Assembly (NCBI RefSeq): GCF_949628265.1
Contig: NC_088790.1
Location: 15,938,545 to 16,002,544 of the forward strand
Source of the DNA: Cloeon dipterum
Taxonomy: Eukaryota > Arthropoda > Insecta > Ephemeroptera > Baetidae
Direction of reading: 5' to 3'
DNA: 64,000 bases
This document shows positions 36,469 to 47,800 of this stretch, one piece after another. Every line of letters begins with the position of its first letter. Positions within the stretch are counted from its first letter, which is position 1. A program made the position numbers and the translations under genes. The notes beneath the pieces were generated by a model. The model was not told the origin of the DNA and ran no database searches. It worked only from the letters and a program-made list of their open reading frames with translations.

Positions 36469-39400
36469 TCACACGAGGGTAGCCGACCTGGGCACTGAAC
36501 TCTTGTCTTGGTACCAGGCCAGCATCTCCGTTGAGAAGGCGTCCGCCAACGACTCGCCGTTGGACATGTTTAAACTCAGGTTTGGTGACATTACTTTGCT
36601 CCTGTAACAAAATAAAGTTGGTGTGAATGCGATGCAAAACAACTTGACGCTTTTAAAAAAAATATACAAGAAAACTTCAACAGATAATTTTTGATCATAG
36701 CTTGTCAACAAGGAAACCCTTTTGAGGAAGTAATAGTTTGTCAGAAATTTATTTTGGACCAACAAGCAAAAAGTCCCCCAATACAGCAGTTTTAGTGAAT
36801 AGCTGGACAAGAAATTTACTTAGCCTAAAAATACTTTGTTTGGGGCAGCAGTCGCAGCCATCAGAAAGGTATGTGGGATGTTTCCCTCTTGAATTTTCTT
36901 ATTAGAAGAATCAGAATTAGCTTTACATTGCATAGGATAGCTTTGAACTTTTGAATTTTTTGTGAGGGAAGGTTAAATCCCAGAGAGGCCCATTTGTAGG
37001 GTTAGTAAGATTTCATTACTTTTTTCATCTTTTCGACAGTTGCTCGGCAATGAATTAAGTTGGACGCTCTCAATGATCGCTGATTCAGAATTCTCATAAT
37101 ACTGGGCTGTGAATATTGTTTTGGAGGTAGAATACTTCTGATGAAGCCTGAGGGGCCGAAACAGTTTTAGTTCATAGCCTAAAGTAAATACATATAAGTG
37201 TGGTATATGACTCTTCCTCAGAAAATTTCACTAACAGTTATACACATTGAGTTCAAGCGGAAATATTTTTTTAATTGCCAGTGTGATTTTTTTCAGTTTA
37301 AAGAAATAAAAATCAATCGAAAATAATTAGGCCGGGGTTGACACCCTTTGGAGTAATTGTTAGACTATTACCTGGCACATATTCAAACATATCAACAACA
37401 GATTTTTGTCAAGTACAGCACTGAATTTATCCAGCAAACTTGGTTTTTGACACTTCTATACCACCCTAAAAACATACAAAGAAACTAGGATGTTGCTCCA
37501 ACAAAACTTTTAAGAATTCGAATTGCAGATCATGATAAAATCTCTTGTGGAAACACCCATATTATTTTTTGATATCATTAATTGAATAATGACTTAATTT
37601 AAGGTAGTTTCACAAGGTGTAATATAAAAATAATTCAAATTAAACGGAAAAATAATTATCTGGCCTTGACCCTTTGTCATGGCAGAGCATAAATTTTTAA
37701 TTTATCATGAGGAAGAAGCAATACCTAAATACTTACTGCTTTGCTGGGAGCTCCGGGGAGAGGGCCTTGTTGGGGCCGACGGGTTGGCAGGTCATGGGTT
37801 GCAGGGGCTGGTAGACGCCCTTATGCTGCGGCGACATGGAGGGCGTGGGCGAGGGCAGCATCTTTGGCAGGCTGACCGTGGCCTCTTCTTCAAGTCGCAG
37901 GTGCAGCGGCTGCTGTTTGTCATTCGCCGGCTTAGCCTTGCGGAATTTGGTGCTGTACTTGTAAAAGTCGGACATCTCGAAGGGCTTGCTCTCTTCGCGG
38001 TAGGGCTGCCACATGCCAGCCTGAATCACCATGTGGTTCTTGGGCGACTCAAACGGCACCACTGTCTCAAAAGCCTCCTGGCCCTCGACGCCCTTGCGCA
38101 GTTCACTCGAGCCGCATGAGCAGACGCTGCCCATAGGCGACGCTGCCGCCGTCTCGTGGCTCAGGTGCAGGCTGCTGAACGAGCCGCTCAGACCGGTTGA
38201 CTCCTTGGCCGCCTCTAAGGGCCGTCGCGACGGCGGCCGCTCTGGGGGCGGTGGGGGTGGCGGAGGTTGCTGGTGCCTCTTGGGCGGCGGCAGCTGCTGC
38301 TGCTGCTGCTGCTGTGTGTATGAAGTAGCCGGGTACATGTCCCTAATGCTGCGGCTGTCCGCCGACCGGCTCGACGACGCGCTTGACACGGCACCTAAGG
38401 ATTGTGTCCGTGTGAGGCTGCCGGACGCGGCGCGCGCCCTCTCGACTGCCACATGCCCGTAACCGGTCTCTGGGTAGGTCTGTCCTGGCAGCAGGGCCTC
38501 CGCGGCAGGTGGGGTTCGCTCCTTGAGCCGCGGCTGCGGGGGCGGCGTCCACGTCTCCTTGACGCTCTTTTGCCGCTGGTGCACCGGCGGTGGCAGGTGG
38601 GAGTGGTGGGCATGCGCTTGCAGTTGCTTTGTCACGGCCCGCTTCAGGGTCTTGGGCCGCGTACTCGTCATCACCAAGTTTGGCCGGTCCACAACGTCCT
38701 CAGGAAGCATCACCTCCAGGCTATCAGTGTCTAAGTTCGGGCTACTCTTCGCCATTTTCTTCTTGCGGTCCAGGCTTCCACATCTAATATCAAGCACAGT
38801 CGTAAATTTAATTTTTTAAATTTCTTTGAAATGGTTGCGAAAACTACACTATCAATTAAAAGTTTCTCTGGGAATTCCACTCGTACAAAATTCCGTTATT
38901 TTTTGTTTAACTCTCATCAACAAGAATTACAATTACACCTGGGTTTGTTCTTCTTTAAATTTGAAGTGAGCAATGTGAAGTGAGCAACACAATTTTAACA
39001 TTTAGCTGGCGCGATTTTTATTTATTTTAAGAGGAACACCAGGAATGTAATAATTTTATAAATTATCTTTAAATTGTGTCAGCAGTTCTACAAAACTCGT
39101 GAAAAGGCTAAAAACTGTTAACTTGCCTGTTCGATTTCCACCTTGACGATGACGACCTGCTTTCCAGGCTGGGTCTGCGGACAGGCGACACATCCAAAGG
39201 ATCATTCTCATCCAGGAAGTTTTGAGAGGCAGCCGGACGGGCAGTGTGGCTGTGTAGATACTTGTACGACGAGTCAAGTGGCATGAAAGGACTGAAGTTG
39301 TTGTGTGACACGAGGAAGGCTGCAAGAGGCGGTAAAAAAGTAAGCAAACAGTAGGAGACAAGTCCATGGTACGTGTTAAGGTTAGGTAGAGAGTGCAAAC

Positions 39401-42345
39401 CTGTGTCGTGTCTTGAGAGCTGATCCAGCTCGGACGGCGTGCCAGTGAGTGTCTGGTAATGATTGGTGGGACTTTTGCGTTGGCAAATTGCGTGCTGGTG
39501 GTGGCTGCTGATATAGCCGCCACTGCTAAGCCTACCAAATCAACACACACGTCAGGTGCATAACAACAACTCTACGGTAAAGTAGTGCAAATGTAATCAC
39601 TCTTAGTCAGCCAGGATTACAAATTAATTAAAAAAAGTCAGGCCACAAATATTAAATTACGCGAAACACAATACAAGTTTAAATGCAAAATTAATAAAAA
39701 TTAAAAAAGGTTACATGCATAGAAGTTTCATTTATTTATATCTTGGATAAGATAAATTTATGGTTAGTAACTGTAAACGTTGTTTCCAAAGTAGTGAGAG
39801 AAGACTGTTAAGGAAACATAAAATCCTTATCAGATCTATCTTGGCTAAACAAAGGAAATAACGTCATAGTCACGAGGCTCCAAGTGTAATTTACCCTTTT
39901 CTAGATTGGAGTTAGAAAAATACTGATATCAAACATTTCAAATTGCAATTCCACGGGAAACCCAGTTTGTTAATATTTTTTCGTTGAGCTTGTGATTTGA
40001 ACCACAATCCTGGCCGATTCTAGAGCGACGCAGCACTGCTGCTCCAGGAGCAAAAAATTACCTCTGCAGGTGCTGTCTGTGCGATCTAAAATCAGGGCTG
40101 TCTGACTTGAGGTAGTGGTGCTGCTTCGTGCTATCGTGCAAGTGATTGTGGTGGTGGTGGTGGTGTTGTTGGTGGCTTAAACTACTACTACTGCTGCTCG
40201 GCGGTCTGTCCGAAGCGCTGTAGCTCCGGACAGACTTGGTTAAGTTGGTGCCCCCAAAGCCTCCCTCATTGGGCTCCTTGTCCGCCGCTGAGCCCTCCAT
40301 TCCCACTGTTTGCAAATTGTTATTTTTGAAGTTTCTTTAAAAAATGGAGGCGTATAAAAATACCATAGGAAATTTTTTGACTGAAATTCTGTAAAAATAA
40401 TAAACATAATTTTGGCTCAAAAATTGCTGAACTGACAAGTTGCAAAGGAAATTTTATGCAAGTTCATAAAGTACACTTTGGAATGTGTTAATTTACATTT
40501 TCTATTTGATTTAATTGCCTTAGGATGTCCTTACAAAATAAAAAACACCCTCTTTACATTTTGAAACTTTTTTTAACGTTGAGAGGGTTCTGAGCCCTAG
40601 AAATCGCTCCAAATTTAGATCTTCTAGTAAATTAGTGCAAATAAATTATTAAAAACTCATTCAACAAACTAAATTTCACACGCATCACGACAGAAAAGTT
40701 ACTCAAAACACAGAAGTGAGCTACGTAATGCCGAAAGGCAATACCTGTGTCACTGATGGGCCGTGGCTTCTTTCGGTGCTTATGGTTCTTGCGCGCCTCG
40801 TTGAGCCTCATCTCAAGATCGGTCAGTCTCTTGCTGTGTTGCTGGTACTCTAATCTTCTTTGGCGACGCAACGACCGCTTCAGGCTCACGTCCGAAGCCA
40901 TCCGCATCGCAGCACATGTGATCTGACTCAGGATTTTGTACTCAAGCTCCAACGCCGCTAGTGTTTGCTCCTGAAACATGGTAAGCAAAATTAGAAAAAT
41001 TAAGATGTAAAATTGAAGCTCATTTTACCCATTGGCGCAGGAATATAATTATAGAATGATACCTTGAAAAAAACCAATGCATCGCAAAAAACTGCTATTT
41101 GGTGGGTTTTCCACAATTATGCACATTTTTTTTCTAAACACATTTTGCAATTGTTTAGTAAATCATAAAAAATAATTTAATATTGGATGCCCAAAATTTA
41201 AATTTTTGACAACAATAATTCTATTGCCCCCGAATGTCACATAAAATTTTTCTGGATTTACGCAATATATGGCCTTTTATCAGGTCAAATTTTGCAAAAC
41301 GCGATGAATGCAGAAAACTCGTGAGTGTTATTCCCGGCTAGTTTTTTGGGCAAAAAAACAAGTGATTTTTCGCTTTGCAAATTTAGCGAATTGTTCTTAA
41401 TTTGTTTTTTTTTAAATTATTACCATTGTTGTAAAAATTCAGTTTAATTAAAAAAATCATAAAACGAAGCAAGGTTTCAAAACTAATTCGTTGATTAATT
41501 GAATTTGACCTACTTAATGTAAGATTAAATATGAATATCTGAAATTGATTTCAATAAATTCAGAATTTAAAAGTTTGTTATTTTATCAGAGCAAGATTAT
41601 CTCATTCATATTGGAACATCCTATGAAAAATATGAGTTTGATTAAAAACAAAATAAAATACAGCAGCCTAGATAAAAATTTAATATCCCTTTCTACCACA
41701 AGGCGATTGACTCAATTCAACGCAAACATCTAAAAGAGTAAGTGACGGATCAACACAATGTTGCAAAATTGTTTGAAAAATTCCGACTTTGGCCTCACGT
41801 AGTTAAGAATCAACAGCAAAGACGTTAACGAGTAGCAACTGTGGATAAAGAACTTTGCATTTAATCTGCACATGCAGATCTCATTACACGCACAACAGGA
41901 AACACCTGTTGCATCAGCAGCTGCAGTGGCCGTGACTCAACTTCTCAAATTAGCAACTTGCCTCATCCGACGTGAGTTTGTCTATGAGCACTTCAGGGAT
42001 GGTGAAGGCCGTGCCGACCCTTCGGCGAAAGTGCGGCGGCGTCTCCCCGGGCTCCAGGGGGGTCTCAAGGGGCAGCTGGCCCGTCAGCTCAGCCTCCTGC
42101 ACGCAAAGCCGCTTCAGCTCATCGTTCTTCTCCCTGATCTTCTTCTCCAGGGCCTCCTTCCTGGCCGTCAGGACCGCATACCTCTCGTCCCGCTCTGCCT
42201 TTTCCTGTTGCAGCTGCTGCGCCGATTTCTCTGCAATTAGGCGCTTGTTATGACCTTCATCTCGGGGGCATTGGCGACTCTTACCGGCCGACAGCACGGA
42301 AGAGGTGCTCGACAGGGACACTTGCGAGATCGGATGGTGCATCAT
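36469..42345 (-). CDS. sstn: CUPID-domain cytohesin adaptor (FRMD4/INAVA family, Stepping stone-like)
   Basis: Adaptor expected to bind cytohesin-type Arf-GEFs (Steppke in Drosophila) and control cortical Arf signalling. Exons: 42345-41962, 40970-40745, 40305-40062, 39531-39401, 39319-39127, 38783-37737 and 36601-36469, giving 785 residues. Residues ~37-203 form the coiled-coil CUPID region: LCVQEAELTGQLP, PPHFRRRVGTAF, then ALELEYKILSQI and an Arg/Lys-rich helix. The rest is Ser-rich and disordered, with His6, Gln7 and Pro8 runs, a conserved KPFEMSDFYKYSTKFRK segment and C-terminal AWYQDK...SATLV. Unlike vertebrate FRMD4A/B there is no FERM domain: the next gene upstream is divergent. Introns 1 and 5 begin AG|GCAAGT (GC-AG); only the GC donor keeps frame in intron 5. 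A 54-nt intron-like segment lies inside exon 1. Family confidence is high; orthology to sstn is inferred. Confidence 0.88.
38291..38314 (-). repeat. CAG repeat encoding polyglutamine
   Basis: A short run of CTG (CAG on the coding strand) encodes about seven Gln in exon 6 of the sstn-like gene, close to a Pro8 run encoded near 38240-38270. Length is likely polymorphic. Confidence 0.85.
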
Positions 42346-43012
42346 CGTGACCTTTAAAGGGGGCTAAGTCGTGCCCGCGGATTGGGGTTTCGGCTAGCGA
42401 GACGCTGCGAGCGCTAACTCGGTCAGCACGATTCCAGGGCAATCGGTTTCTTGTCGGACGTCGCGGTCCGAATCAGGGCTCCGGCTACGAGAGCGTCGAT
42501 CCGGCCCTCGAAGCAGATCCACCCATCGATGGTGAAACAACTCACGTCGAAAACAAATCTGATAACACACTGCTGATCTCCCGATGACGCATCATCCCGA
42601 CACGAAAAAACAGTGGTAAAAAAGACGCTCCCATAAATACCAACGAGTTGTAAATAAACGACGCACGCTGATTGGTCAATGACGGTTGCAGTCGGATTGG
42701 AATCGCAAGTCGAGTTAGTTCGCCACCGAGTTATAGAGAGCAGCACAAGCTTCAATGGGAAGATCAGCAAAATCCCAAGATAAACAGATTGAGGTTAGTG
42801 CATTTGATTGGTTAGTTTAGGTCTCTTGTGGTAAAGATTAAAACTAGTTTTGTTATTTTTCAAACAAAGGCTTGTAGGCATGCCACAGCATTGGTCAATC
42901 GTAGCACGACTTACTGTACAAGCCACAGCGCGCCAATTTCAAATAACTGCTGATTAACATTAAAAGGTATCATCGTGCACAGTGTTTTCTTCAGTTTTCC
43001 GCTCTTGTCAGG
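42346..43012. promoter_or_regulatory. Shared bidirectional promoter, sstn-like (-) and CCDC51 (+)
   Basis: A 667-bp spacer between two divergent start codons. It contains four ATTGG (reverse CCAAT) boxes at 42671, 42696, 42807 and 42890. Two of these extend to an identical ATTGGTCAAT, suggesting NF-Y control. The sstn side also has a CpG-rich 5' region (about 42360-42480). Confidence 0.55.
42960..42996 (+). promoter_or_regulatory. TATA-like box and initiator of CCDC51
   Basis: TTAAAAG at 42960-42966 lies about 32 bp before the A of TCAGTT at 42991-42996, the usual arthropod TATA/Inr spacing. This predicts a 5' UTR of only about 20 nt before the ATG at 43013. Confidence 0.45.
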
Positions 43013-44078
43013 ATGATGCGGATCGATGCGCAGATGGCAAGAGCGATATTAAGCAGATTGAAAAGTGTTTTGAAGGACAAGTCCACTATTATAACGAGTA
43101 ACCTGCGGAATCGGGTGCAACAGCAGACAACCTCGAATGGGGCAGTCGTGAATGCCAAAATCGAGTCGGCACGAGAGTGGTATGAAGAGTTTACGGGCAT
43201 CGACGAGGTCAGAAAAGCTCAGGACAAAGTAGTTTTGGTAAGTGACGTACTTGTCTAAAATTACATGAGATTATATTTTTTCCTTTCCATGGGACAGTCC
43301 GAGTCCAAGTTCATTGCTGCACAAGAGGAGAGAAGAAAGGCGAACAAAAGGCTTAGCGACGTAGACACTAAACTCAGAGAAATCTATGGGGAGCTCGAGA
43401 GGACCAGGAGAGGAGAGGACAGATACATTTTTCTTGTCACACAAGTATGTTCATACTGATATCTGAGATTGCTTAAAATATGTATATCGTATTATGTAAT
43501 AATATCATTTTTCTCCCCAGGAAGGCGCTCTGATGAAAGAAAGGGACACTCTTAGTGCAGAATTTCAGCGTTACGAACAAGAAGAACGTGAGAACTTCTC
43601 CTTCCTTTCATCGGCGGTGAAAGAGTCGCATGAAAAGGAGAGACTGCAGGCGGAGCGGACGAAGTACTGGTCCATCATATGCTCAATTTTGGGCACAGTG
43701 CTCGGATGCGGTCTCAGCGCTCTCAACAACCACTACAGGCTGAAAGAGTTCCGTAACATTTTGAACCAAGCAATGGCAAACAAAGAGAATGTTGAGCTCT
43801 TAGTCACAGAAACGCTTTCAGATTCAATAAGCAGAGAACTAGCCAAGCACAATAATTTAAATTTGGCCAAAACGACTGCTGTTGCAACAGCAAGCACTGA
43901 AGATTATTCAAAATACTTGGTGACCAAAGATGAAATTCAGAAGTTGTGTGATGCATTATTGGTCAATGTAGAGCAAGAAAAAATTGCACAAGGGAATAGC
44001 AATAATGTCTTCCAAACAGCCGTAACAGGGACAGCTTTACTTTGTGTCTCTTATGCTTTGTTAAAGATTTTTGGTTGA
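43013..44078 (+). CDS. CCDC51: CCDC51 / MITOK, inner-membrane mitochondrial potassium channel subunit
   Basis: Pore-forming partner of the mitochondrial ATP-sensitive K+ channel in vertebrates (with ABCB8). Exons: 43013-43237, 43298-43444 and 43521-44078, all GT-AG, giving 309 residues (human is about 411). Residues 55-75 hold WYEEFTGIDEVRKAQ, 76-170 a coiled coil, and 153-172 the family hallmark SSAVKESHEKERLQAERTKY. This leads straight into TM1 (~174-190, WSIICSILGTVLG), with a second hydrophobic segment at the extreme C-terminus (~290-307). The two-helix, coiled-coil layout matches the family; the inter-helix region is much shorter than in vertebrates. An N-terminal presequence is plausible (Arg/Lys-rich, residues 1-30). 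A second in-frame ATG follows at 43016. Confidence 0.92.
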
Positions 44079-44324
44079 TGCCAGAATTGCTTTTACGATC
44101 CGTGATGGAATTTTCTGTCTGCTGAGACTGATCCTGTTTTTGTTTTTTGTGTACTAGAAATTGGCTGCAGTCAAGTTCATCAAGTAGTCTTTTAGTCTCC
44201 CGCTGCTGATGCACTAAATAATGATCAATATGTGATTTTTATAGAATTAAAAATGTTACAAATGACAGTGTTTTTGATTTCTTGCATACCAACGTCAAAT
44301 GATTTTTATCTTCATGAGGTGATT

Positions 44325-44330
44325 AATAAA
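44325..44330 (+). terminator. Probable poly(A) signal of CCDC51
   Basis: AATAAA about 250 nt after the CCDC51 stop; a second AATAAA follows near 44354. From there to 44620 the DNA is AT-rich with nothing recognisable. Confidence 0.55.
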
Positions 44331-44626
44331 TTGATGCTACTAAATTTTCTAAAAATAAAAAGTATTTATCAAGAAAAATGGGCTATCAAATTTGCTTAAA
44401 TGGCTGATATTATTATTGAAAGATCGTAGCCCTATAATTGAAGTCTTGGTTGATCAGCAAATCACATAATTAAAAAATGATATTTAAAAGCGATTTAAAT
44501 TTTGAAACTACCAATCTTCAGATAATGAGACTAGTGCGAAAGCTCAAATTTTTTATGGTAAATAGTTTTTTATGCTGTGTTCCAATAAAATCACTAAACA
44601 CGGAGTCGTGCGTCAATTGCAAAGTA

Positions 44627-44640
44627 GTTGCTATAGCAAC
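44627..44640. promoter_or_regulatory. Perfect palindromic RFX X-box upstream of DNAI3
   Basis: GTTGCTATAGCAAC matches the X-box consensus GTHNYYATRRNAAC at every position and is a perfect 14-bp palindrome. It sits 171 bp before the start codon of an axonemal dynein gene, the usual place for RFX sites in ciliary genes of Drosophila and C. elegans. Confidence 0.85.
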
Positions 44641-44760
44641 ACACTTATTTGCTGTTTGTAGCTTTTTATATTTACCAAAAAAATCTGACAAAACAATAAG
44701 CTTTTTAATTAATAGCCCAGTGATGATTGGGTGACACGTGCGTGTTACACACGGCTAAAT

Positions 44761-44796
44761 TTATAAGGTAGGACGCTGTGCGCAGAGATTGCATAC
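44761..44796 (+). promoter_or_regulatory. TATA box and likely start region of DNAI3
   Basis: TTATAAGG at 44761-44768 would position transcription start near 44793, giving an 18-nt 5' UTR before the ATG at 44811. The initiator match is only fair. Confidence 0.4.
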
Positions 44797-44810
44797 TATA
44801 ATTCTCAAGA

Positions 44811-47800
44811 ATGGAGCAAACTGAGGAAACTGCCAGGGTGGCGCGCGTTCAATTGTCTCACGCACTCAGAAGTGCTCTGGGATTGACGGAGGGAAAAGTG
44901 GCCAAATTTTTTAAAACTCACCACCTAGCTCAGGAATTGAATCTAGTTGCTTTACAGGTGTGACTTATTTTAGCATTTAGTAATATTTTAATAATAGTTT
45001 TGGATAAACGAAAAATATTCTTGCAGACATGCAAAAACGAAATTGTCTTTGCGAAAGTTGAAACTATAGATGGAGAAGACCAGCTTCGCATTTTTCTCAG
45101 CGAGGATGAGATAGAAAGAGAAACTTGCAAAGAGGCCGCTTGCACAGATAATGTCTTAGAGGAAGAGAGTGCGAAAATGTCCGCGGTGAAGAGCTGGAGT
45201 GGCCAGGGAAGCGACGCGGAGATCATCCAGAGTCACGCTCCTAACCAGCGACCTTTGGTGGGAAAAATCTTGCGATGTGCGTCACTTTGTTTTAATTTTG
45301 GTACCCAGCTCGCCGTGGAAGCCGAAATTAGCCGGAGGAAAAGGAGAAAAGCAGGAGATCTGAGCAGGTATGACGCAAAAGTTGCGTCTTTCCACGCGAG
45401 CACTGAAGAAGTGCAAGTCATCGAGAAGAAGTTCATGGACACTTGCACTCAGGTGCGTGATTTTATTATTGTCGAAATTTTACTCGGCGGCTGTTTATAA
45501 GAATTATTAAATTTTCCCTATCGCTAATTTTTAAAACTTCTTCCGCAATTTTTAACACTCCTGTTTTAGAAAAAAATATGCGCTTAAAAAAAATAATTTG
45601 TAGGCTGGTGAGTCAGTCGACGCAGAGGCGCAAACAGTGATAAACTTTCCAAAACACGTTTGGACCCAGTGGAGTCCTCAGCAAAGGGACTTTGACTTCA
45701 CGCACGAAGAAAAGACCCACCTGGAGGAATGGGTGCAGCAAAAGGCTGATTTGTACCAATTTTTCATATTAGAGAAATAAATATTTTTTATATAATTTCA
45801 AGGGTCTTGGACTGTGCGCACCACAATTGTATTCTAGAGAACCACGTGGACGATTTCCAGCAGCTGACGATGAGTGACGAACTGGAAACGATATTTAGGA
45901 ATGAGTCGAGTAACGAGTATTCGCTCTCAGACATCATCAGCAGCTTCTGCTATTGTCAAGGAGTTATTATCGCTTACGCCTGGCATCCATCGCGAAAACG
46001 TACTCAAAATAATTAGAGATTGTTTATTAAAATTTCAAGAAAAAGGTTTATTTTGCTGTATAAAATTTTGGTTTTGGAACAAATAATTTTTAATTATATA
46101 CCGCACCTCTTGAATATTTAGATTTGATGGCAACGTCGTATGGAGATGAAGTGAAATTTTCCCCCATGGAGCAAGAGTCTTCTGTTTGTGACGAGCTTTC
46201 AGAAGTGGTTCAAAAACTCAGCAGTTTGTTCGTTGAAAAGGTCTTGATTTGGGACTGCGACGCAAAGAAGCCGAAAGTATTTTATTTCTTATATGCGTAT
46301 ATATATATATGTATATCTGTATTTTACTCGTAGTTCTCTTTAACGAGTTCGTCATTAGTTGTGTGTCTACTTTTCTGCCCAGCGGACGAAAGTCTTCTTT
46401 TCGGTGGATGCTGTAACGGCACCGTAGTGATATGGAAACTGGATTTCACGAAGGATACTGTATTTTATCGATTCTTCTTTTACACCTGCGTTTTCACAAG
46501 CCAATATTTCAGAGTAAAATTATACATGCTGACCCTACTTTGCAGAATAAAAGTTCTTCATCTAGAAAGGCAATTATTGGAATTCACTGGCTAGAGGTAT
46601 GAAAATATTTTTGATAAAGGAAAAAGTATAAGAAAATATATACATGTTGAAGGAAAACAATTTTATAACGATATCTGAAGAAGGATTAATTGTGGTATGG
46701 ACTTTGGAAGCCGATGCTATCATTCGGGAATCAGGTGTTCTGGTGCGAGAAAATTATTTTAAAATAATTATTTCATAAAATTTCCTTTTTAGTACTCCGT
46801 GAAAAGCAAAAATTTATTTATTGCTACTGCTAGCTGCCTGGCCGAAATGAAATCCAAAACCAAAGGTAGTTATAGAGAAAATTCGGAAAATTATAAACAA
46901 AATTTAATATAAATTTAATTTCTTTAATAATTTCAGATAGAATATTCAAAATACTGGTGGGCAGCCAGGGAGGTATCATTTCTGTATTTGAAATAGATAT
47001 TCAGCCAAAAATTATATCTGATGACGAAGAATTAGAAGAAAGCTCTAAAATTTGTAAGCAATAAATATCAAATTAAAATTAAAGCAGAATTTAAATAATC
47101 AATTGAAATGGATTTACAGCATATCTCGATCCAAGCAAATCACCGACGATGCACGACGGACCAGTTGTAGACATAAAAGCAGCACCACTTGAGAAAAATA
47201 TTTTCTTATCAGTCGGAGGGCATATATTCACGATTTTCTCCTTGGCAAATGAGGTGCAAAAACTTAATTATGTCAACTGCGTTCATTATCATCACTTTGT
47301 TTCCCCTATTTAAATTTTGCAGAATTGCCCACTATTTTTAAAGAAAGGAAGTGAACCCTTGTCGTCTTGCGCTTGGTCGTGTTACTCCAAAAACATATTT
47401 TACGTTTGCACGGCAGCAGGAAAACTGCAGGTTTGGAATTTGCTTAACGCCAAATCCAACTTGGAAACCGAGTTTTGTTTTACTCCTGGATACATCAGAG
47501 GTAAAATGAAATCAATTCAGAGAAGCGTGGAAAATAATTGAATCCCTTATTGTAGATTTAAGCTCAACAACGAGTGCTTTGAGGAGCGGACTTCTGCATT
47601 TAAGCGACGACCGAGGTTCTATAATGCTCTGCCAGATACCTGAAATACACAGATTGGAAAATAAGGCAGCGGTGAGCGTGGCTGTGAATTGTTTTAAGAT
47701 TTCAAATGGGAAAACAAAATCTCTCGATGGAGCAACAATTTTTATAAAATATTCTAATAGAAATATACATAATAATTTTTTAAATATATTTCAAAATACC

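Noticed and set aside
38031-38819. Several plus-strand frames over the large sstn exon
   Set aside because: Antisense shadows of exon 6, created by low stop density opposite Ser/Pro/Gln codons.
39121-39128. GT donor CAA|GTTAAC for sstn intron 5
   Set aside because: Using it puts exon 6 out of frame, whereas the GC donor AG|GCAAGT keeps the frame (SNR|CGSLDRKKK).
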